From: Bacillus pseudomycoides DSM 12442
GTDB lineage: Bacteria > Bacillota > Bacilli > Bacillales > Bacillaceae_G
NCBI RefSeq assembly: GCF_000161455.1
Contig: NZ_CM000745.1
Location: 1,278,063-1,342,062 of the forward strand
Direction: 5' to 3'
DNA length: 64,000 nt
In this document: positions 59,405-64,000 of the stretch, in pieces
Numbering within the stretch: the stretch's first letter is position 1
Layout: each line of letters begins with the position of its first letter
Notes under the pieces: model-generated
Databases searched by the model: none
What the model saw: the letters and a program-made list of their open reading frames with translations, nothing else
Told to the model about the DNA's origin: nothing
Position numbers and translations under genes: made by a program

Positions 59405-59733
59405 ACACAAAAAACTCGCCCCTTAAAAAGGGACGAGTTATATTTACCCGCGATACCACCCTAGTTCATACACGTAGAAATACATCTATATGTATGCGGC
59501 TTTGCAACGTACAACATGATACGTGTTCCTTGTAACGGGGGACGACCGGTAAGAACTTACTACATCCTTCGGTTCTACTTCTCGGAGATGATTTTCGGTT
59601 ACGAGCTGTACGTTGGCTTTCAGCAAGATGCCAACTCTCTGGGGAACAGCTTTATATAACGTACTCGTTCTCGTCAATGAATTTTGTTCAAGTATTCTGA
59701 CAGTATTTTTACATGTTTTTTTCATAAAGTCAA
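59405..59733 (-). ncRNA. T-box leader with promoter, isoleucine specifier (ATC)
   Basis: Read on the minus strand, the T-box core is AGGGTGGTATCGCG (complement of 59449-59462). The specifier ATC (complement of 59590-59592) stands in GAAA-ATC-ATCTCCGAG, nine bases to GAG. The terminator AACTCG...CGAGTT with T tail lies at 59410-59440. A promoter TTGACT, 16 bp, TAAAAA starts at 59733 and overlaps the end of the nucleotidase gene. Confidence 0.92.
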
Positions 59734-61268
59734 TAGATTTTCTGTAAAAAATTTTGAGGGAGTGTATCTATATGAGAAATAGAACGAATAAAATTTGCAA
59801 AAGCTTCCTGATCTGTCGGGCCTTCGGAGCGATTTCTGCCCTCTTTAAATGTCAAAAATTTATCTCCTCCATTTGCTAAGAAAGAATTGACTACTACAGA
59901 GTATATTTGATCATCGCGTAATGGTGTTCCGTCATCTAATGAAATTGTTTGGACGATGTTATTTTTCCAACTATAACGAATCCCTGAAATTTGTAGCATG
60001 CGAGTTTCTTCTTTCCATTGCTCTTGCAAGACGTTTCGAATTTCTTTTCCAGACAAATACATTTTAATTAATTTGTTGCCGAATGGTTGTATGAGGAAGG
60101 TATCTTCCCATGTAATTGTTCCTTTTTTTAAATTATGCCGGATGCTCCCAGGATTTACAAAAGCAATATCCGCCTGCATAGTTTGGCGCTGGGCTATTGC
60201 GAGAACTGTTCCTAAATTTGATTGGCCGTGTTCATTTTGATTACGAGTTAACTCATGGTCCGTTATTCCGAGTTGTTCCTCTACTTTAGATTGGATTTTT
60301 GAGGCGTAAGAATCTATCCAGTTTCTTGTGTGTAAATCAGGAGAAATTGCATTTTGATAGACAGGGACAATTGTTGCCGCTTTTTTCGTAATATCTTTCG
60401 TTTTACGATTTAATGTAAAGGTGACGTTTGAAAATGCTTTTCCGTATGAGTAGGCTTGAACAAGCAATTTGCCGTTCACATTTCCATTTATATAGGAGTG
60501 GGTATGGCCACCAAAAATGATATCAACATCAGGATCTATTTGATTAGCTAAATCAGCTAAAGGTCCATTTGTATTACTTTCTGTCGTATTACCACCTAGG
60601 TGGGCAAGAATAACAAATGCATGAATGCCTTTCTTTTGTAGTTGATACACATAAAGATTAATCGAAGAAGCTTCATCTAAAAAACGAATAGAAGACATAT
60701 CGTTGTACATTGTTAAAAAAGGAGTATCGTTTGTAGAAACGCCGATGAAGGCGATTGGAATCCCATCAATCCATTTAATTATATAGGGGGGGAAGAGTGG
60801 TTGATTCGTTTCACTGTATACAATATTTGCGGATATATAAGGAAAGGAGCTACCTGAAAATGAACTTGTTTGTGTAACGGATTCGCCATTAATTAGTTGT
60901 TGCAGAGCAATGGGACCCCTATCGAACTCATGGTTTCCTATTGTACCAACATCAAATTGAAGATTATTTAAAAACTCCATCGTTGGTTCATCATGAAAAA
61001 GTGCTGAAATCGGAGGACTCCCACCAATCATATCTCCTGTATGAACAAGTAAGGTGTTAGGGTTTTTATCGCGGTAGGATTGAATGTAAGCAGATATGTA
61101 ATCAGCACGCCCTACAGCTTTATCGTGCAACGCTGAAGTCGTATTTAATTGGCCGTGGAAATCATTGAGGCCGAGAATTTGCACGGATACGTCGGTAGGT
61201 GGAGAAGAAGGGGATAGAAAAGAAAAAATTAGTTTGATAAGAAAAGGGAGTAATAAGAAATAGTTCAT
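59730..61268 (-). CDS. Secreted bifunctional metallophosphatase / 5'-nucleotidase (UshA/YfkN type)
   Basis: 512 residues with an N-terminal signal segment (MNYFLLLPFLIKLIFSFLS). The metallophosphatase domain shows LNDFHGQLN, HTGDMIGGSP, GNHEFDRG, ILAHLGGN and GGHTHSYI; the C-terminal 5'-nucleotidase domain shows NPGSIRHNLKKG and VNSFLANGGDKF. It hydrolyses nucleotides or cyclic nucleotides outside the cell for phosphate and nucleoside salvage. GAGGAG is 7 nt before ATG 61268. No LPxTG anchor is present. Confidence 0.88.
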   Translation of the reverse strand: MNYFLLLPFLIKLIFSFLSPSSPPTDVSVQILGLNDFHGQLNTTSALHDKAVGRADYISAYIQSYRDKNPNTLLVHTGDMIGGSPPISALFHDEPTMEFLNNLQFDVGTIGNHEFDRGPIALQQLINGESVTQTSSFSGSSFPYISANIVYSETNQPLFPPYIIKWIDGIPIAFIGVSTNDTPFLTMYNDMSSIRFLDEASSINLYVYQLQKKGIHAFVILAHLGGNTTESNTNGPLADLANQIDPDVDIIFGGHTHSYINGNVNGKLLVQAYSYGKAFSNVTFTLNRKTKDITKKAATIVPVYQNAISPDLHTRNWIDSYASKIQSKVEEQLGITDHELTRNQNEHGQSNLGTVLAIAQRQTMQADIAFVNPGSIRHNLKKGTITWEDTFLIQPFGNKLIKMYLSGKEIRNVLQEQWKEETRMLQISGIRYSWKNNIVQTISLDDGTPLRDDQIYSVVVNSFLANGGDKFLTFKEGRNRSEGPTDQEAFANFIRSISHIDTLPQNFLQKIY

Positions 61269-61306
61269 ATTGACACTCCTCAATTAAAATTATTTTAGGG
61301 TGTGGA

Positions 61307-61398
61307 TTTTTACTTACTGCCCGTAAAGACCCGATTGGTGAGAGTTGATAATCAGTGAGGGATGAAGAAAAGCCTTACTGATGGACGTTTCACTTTAT
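61307..61398 (+). repeat. bcr1-like repeat, left part deleted (about 92 bp)
   Basis: TTACTGCCCGTAAAGACCCG, AATCAGTGAGGG / CCTTACTGAT and GTTTCACTTTAT match the right half of complete copies. It lies 39 bases upstream of the nucleotidase start, on its promoter side. Confidence 0.75.
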
Positions 61399-61574
61399 TG
61401 TATGAGAAGTGGAAGGGAATCTTTTGTAAAAAGTACGTAAAAGTATAGAGGTTATGTAAAAATTTTTTGATAAATATGACAATTAGAACAGGAAGGCAGG
61501 AATCTTTTTTATTAATAGAGAATAATACTACAATCCACTTGCTGGAAAGAACAAACCAAAAAGAGGTGACGGAA

Positions 61575-61784
61575 ATGCTTGCGATGGGTGTATTGTTCGG
61601 AATTATAGTAATTTGTGGTTTCATATGGTTATATTATTCGCGGTCATTTAAACAAGCAGAAGTGTTACTTTTTCAAAAAGGAAGTTTGTTGACAAGTCAA
61701 TCCAGATACTTAGTATGTCCAAAGTGTGGAAGTGCACAGGCCAGAAGTGGAGGGTATCAAGAATGTTGCAAAATTAGGTTATGA
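61575..61784 (+). CDS. Small membrane protein with zinc-ribbon-like Cys motif
   Basis: 69 residues: one membrane helix (about 3-22, AMGVLFGIIVICGFIWLYY) then a cytosolic part with CPKCG (about 48-52) and a Cys pair near the end (QECCKIRL), giving CxxC...CC, which may bind zinc. AAGAGGTG precedes ATG 61575; the longer in-frame ORF lacks a site. No family recognised. Confidence 0.6.
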   Translation: MLAMGVLFGIIVICGFIWLYYSRSFKQAEVLLFQKGSLLTSQSRYLVCPKCGSAQARSGGYQECCKIRL

Positions 61785-61787
61785 AAG

Positions 61788-61826
61788 GAGAAAGCCTCAC
61801 AAAATTATGTGAGGCTTTCTTAAAAT
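61788..61826. terminator. Bidirectional terminator
   Basis: AGAAAGCCTCAC / GTGAGGCTTTCT with an 8-nt A/T loop between convergent genes. Confidence 0.88.
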
Positions 61827-62596
61827 TTTGTGGCACTCCAAATAGTCCAACGATCTTGTTCAATAATCGGAGCTATATTGTTTAGTTTAGAGTGAATGTG
61901 ATGGAGTAATTGAGAAAGTTCATTGTCTGTTAATTCGTATAAAATGGATCGGCCTGTGCGTGGTGATAAATCTTGTAATAATGTTTCAATAGAATCATGG
62001 ATTTTTCGCACTTCCCACATTGTTTGAAGGGGAAGTGGATACATGCCGTTTTGTGCGATTAGTTGTTGTATGTGCGTTGCTTTTGGTCTTCGCTTTTCCT
62101 CTATTTGAATGAGTTTAGGATAGATGGAGAAGAAATACCCACGAATATGTTCTGGGCTTCCAGGAATTGTACAATCTTCAATGGTACGATCTTGAAGAAT
62201 GAGCATTCCATTTTTCTTTAAGATACGTGAGGCCTCTTGTAAAAATTTCGGGATGTCTTGTAAATGATGGATAACAGCACGAGAAACCACAATATCAAAA
62301 GTTTCATTAGCAAATGGCATATGGTGGGCATCACCATGAATAAATGAGATGTTTGGGACGGAAGCGCAATTTTCTGTTGCCGCTTGCAACATTTTTTTTG
62401 AGAAATCGAAGCCGATGACTTTGCTAGCTCTCATAAGAGCCAGTTCTTTCGTATAAATACCACCACCGCAGCCGATATCAATTATGTTTTTACCACTTAC
62501 ATCAATTATATTTTGAATCATTTCACACCAAGAGGAATCTGCTTTTCGCGTGGCGTAGGTGTACTTATTATGAGCATCATGAAAATTAATGGACAT
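61820..62596 (-). CDS. Class I SAM-dependent methyltransferase
   Basis: 258 residues. The SAM-binding motif I is IIDIGCGGGIYTKELA (about residues 35-50); VIGFDFSKKMLQAA, FIHGDAHHMPFANETFDIVV and VIHHLQDIPKFLQEASRIL follow in order. Type 11 methyltransferases of this kind act on small molecules; substrate unknown. GGGAGG precedes the ATG. Confidence 0.82.
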   Translation of the reverse strand: MSINFHDAHNKYTYATRKADSSWCEMIQNIIDVSGKNIIDIGCGGGIYTKELALMRASKVIGFDFSKKMLQAATENCASVPNISFIHGDAHHMPFANETFDIVVSRAVIHHLQDIPKFLQEASRILKKNGMLILQDRTIEDCTIPGSPEHIRGYFFSIYPKLIQIEEKRRPKATHIQQLIAQNGMYPLPLQTMWEVRKIHDSIETLLQDLSPRTGRSILYELTDNELSQLLHHIHSKLNNIAPIIEQDRWTIWSATKF

Positions 62597-62707
62597 GTGA
62601 AAACCTCCCTTCGTATTTAGTATATCTTATTTCATCATACATAACGTTTTTGTTTCATTTTCAAGAACAATAAGCTTTTCTTATTGTTCTAGATAGGAGG
62701 GAAAAAG

Positions 62708-63559
62708 TTGAAAAGAAAATGGATGTTTTTCTTACTATTTTTTTTATTAGCATCGTGTAGTCAAGTTGAACAAAAAAAGGAGAAAAAACAAGTAGAAGAG
62801 ACGGTGAATCCTATGCAGGAAAGTATACAAGTAACAATTATACAAAAAGGAAATCTTGAAAAGGTTTTAAAGCAAGAGGAAGCAAAGAAAGTGGTAGATA
62901 TTATTAATAAAGCTGAGAAACAACAAATAACAGGGGGTTTTGGAGAACCAGAGTACGAAATCCAAATTGAGAAAAACGGAAAGAAGAAAATATATCGTGC
63001 ATGGCTAAGAGGGGAATCTCGCCAAGGGTGGCTGCAGGATGAAAAAGAGACGTATATGCTTACAAAATCTGATACAGAGCAACTTTTATCTATACTTCCA
63101 GGTGCTACTGAGCAACAAAATGATGATACAAAAGTGAACGCTTTAATAGAAGTGACAAAAAAGGACATGCAAATTACTGCTTTTCATATTAAAACAGATG
63201 AGAAAAAAATAAAATACACAGTATTTTATACAATCTCGGATTCTTTATATAAAACTTTAGAAAAAGAAGGGGAGTATTATTTTCAATTGATCTTTCCTGA
63301 AAAAATGCAACAGGTAGTCGGAAAGAAAATGAGTGAAACTATTGCAGGAGAAAAAGTTAGAGAAGGATATAAACAATATGAAGTGAATCTTACTGTACCT
63401 ATAGAGGGGGCATCAACTTCCCAGTTAAAAGCATTAGAAACTTATTATGATCATTATGATTTACAAGTATTGAATCATAAAAAAGAAAAAGTAGGTACGT
63501 TTCAAAATATTATTCAAATTGTAAAAGAGTATGGTGAAAAAATGAATTTGCAAAGATAG
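62708..63559 (+). CDS. Lipoprotein, unknown
   Basis: 283 residues from TTG 62708 with AGGAGGG upstream. A lipobox LLASC puts the lipidated Cys at residue 17, followed by a Lys/Glu-rich linker. The next part (about 35-130) contains KQEEAKKVVDIINKAEKQQ and YRAWLRGESRQGWLQDEKET, and the second half is beta-rich. No catalytic motif seen; no family recognised. Confidence 0.72.
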   Translation: MKRKWMFFLLFFLLASCSQVEQKKEKKQVEETVNPMQESIQVTIIQKGNLEKVLKQEEAKKVVDIINKAEKQQITGGFGEPEYEIQIEKNGKKKIYRAWLRGESRQGWLQDEKETYMLTKSDTEQLLSILPGATEQQNDDTKVNALIEVTKKDMQITAFHIKTDEKKIKYTVFYTISDSLYKTLEKEGEYYFQLIFPEKMQQVVGKKMSETIAGEKVREGYKQYEVNLTVPIEGASTSQLKALETYYDHYDLQVLNHKKEKVGTFQNIIQIVKEYGEKMNLQR

Positions 63560-63582
63560 TCAAAAACTTTCCTAGGAAATGA

Positions 63583-63620
63583 TAATAGAGTGAACCTAAA
63601 AGGTTCACTCTATTATTTTG
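63583..63620. terminator. Bidirectional terminator
   Basis: AATAGAGTGAACCT / AGGTTCACTCTATT with a 3-nt loop between convergent genes. Confidence 0.9.
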
Positions 63621-63810
63621 TTTTGGTAGACGGCTCATTTAACGATTTTCGTGTAATAAGATAGGAAATCATAAGAGCAGAAAGAATAATAAGAATAATA
63701 AAGAGATGCTTTGGTAACAAATCTAATAGTAAGACATAGCCAACTGTATAAAAGATTAATGCCGAAGCTAAAAAAGAAAGGGCACTAATCATGAAAGATT
63801 GTAATCTCAT
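63613..63810 (-). CDS. Small two-helix membrane protein, unknown
   Basis: 65 residues: two membrane helices (about 5-29 and 35-53) and a basic tail RKSLNEPSTKTK. AAAGGAGG precedes the ATG. No family recognised. Confidence 0.6.
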   Translation of the reverse strand: MRLQSFMISALSFLASALIFYTVGYVLLLDLLPKHLFIILIILSALMISYLITRKSLNEPSTKTK

Positions 63811-63892
63811 TTTTGTCTACCTCCTTTCGTTATTAGTTTTGGCTAAAATTGGATGAAATAAACGTCATTTTTAATAATTGAACACGCTCTAC

Positions 63893-63941
63893 AAAAAAAG
63901 AAATAAGCTATCCAAAATTTTGGTTAGCTTATTTCTTTTTT
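63893..63941. terminator. Terminator-like hairpin near the window end
   Basis: AAAAAGAAATAAGCTA pairs with TAGCTTATTTCTTTTT with T6 after. It probably ends a leftward gene beyond the window edge; the rest of 63811-64000 shows no gene. Confidence 0.7.
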
Positions 63942-64000
63942 GGAAAAATATAAAGGTGTATATTTAATTCGTTAGTTTAGTAACAAATAGCGGGATAAAT

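Noticed and set aside
59486..59725. 79-codon ORF in the T-box region, minus strand
   Set aside because: It lies inside the T-box leader RNA and has no ribosome site; the reading frame is incidental.
63980..64000. AGCGGGATAAA at the window end resembles the outer end of a minus-oriented bcr1-like repeat
   Set aside because: The preceding bases lack ACTGCCCG and the rest of the repeat, and the window stops there, so the match is too short.
1..64000. tRNA, rRNA, CRISPR arrays, transposases, prophage genes
   Set aside because: None found: no tRNA-like cloverleaf or rRNA segments, no regularly spaced repeats of CRISPR type, and no integrase, transposase or phage structural genes.

Overview
This window is a low-GC Firmicute chromosome segment and almost certainly comes from the Bacillus cereus group. 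The evidence is the ilvE-ilvBNC-leuABCD and hisZGDBHAFIE-hisJ gene order, sporulation genes (GerW family), many small Bacillus-type ORFs with strong AGGAGG ribosome sites, and at least nine copies or remnants of a short dispersed repeat with TTTAT ends that matches what I know of the B. cereus repeat bcr1. It is ordinary chromosomal backbone: I see no transposase, prophage, integrase, rRNA, tRNA or CRISPR array. The species within the group cannot be fixed from this sequence alone.

Layout. 1-0.5 kb: start of the dlt operon (dltX, dltA) on the minus strand. 0.8-10 kb: M20 amidohydrolase, a Fur-box-controlled flavodoxin unit, an orphan Cas4/AddB-like four-cysteine protein, a phosphotransferase, a MATE exporter, uppP, a thioredoxin-fold protein and a MarR regulator. 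10.1-14.6 kb: a 191-bp tandem duplication carrying remains of a small gene in front of ktrB, then small membrane, sporulation and unknown genes and a possible small RNA. 14.8-24.1 kb: the branched-chain amino acid locus, with a cre site and a CodY box before ilvE and an Ile T-box between ilvE and ilvB. 24.1-31.9 kb: the his operon, preceded by a promoter, a leader peptide with three consecutive His codons and competing hairpins. 32-39 kb: a 2-hydroxyacid dehydrogenase, pssA, an LtaS-type synthase and lysA behind a lysine riboswitch. 38.9-46 kb: SAM riboswitch, yezD-like gene, and a sulfate assimilation set (cysH, sat, cysC, sulfite reductase) followed by the three siroheme genes that supply the reductase cofactor. 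46-53.7 kb: a Trp-type T-box before a sodium symporter, an M23 peptidase, a glutamate/dicarboxylate symporter, a DUF402 protein, and a SAM riboswitch before an NhaC-type transporter (probable methionine uptake). 53.8-57.5 kb: a Lia-type envelope-stress operon. 57.7-64 kb: brnQ under an Ile T-box, a secreted 5'-nucleotidase, a methyltransferase, a lipoprotein and small membrane proteins.

The unifying theme is amino acid and sulfur supply under RNA control. Three T-boxes (Ile, Trp, Ile), two SAM riboswitches, one lysine riboswitch and one apparent His attenuator lie within 45 kb, and they pair biosynthesis (ilv/leu, his, lysA, cys) with matching uptake systems (BrnQ, a Trp-type NSS symporter, a MetT-like NhaC protein). 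The most unusual observations are the His-codon leader attenuator, the duplicated 191-bp unit before ktrB, and bcr1-like repeats placed in terminator tails, over stop codons, and between the lysine riboswitch terminator and lysA.
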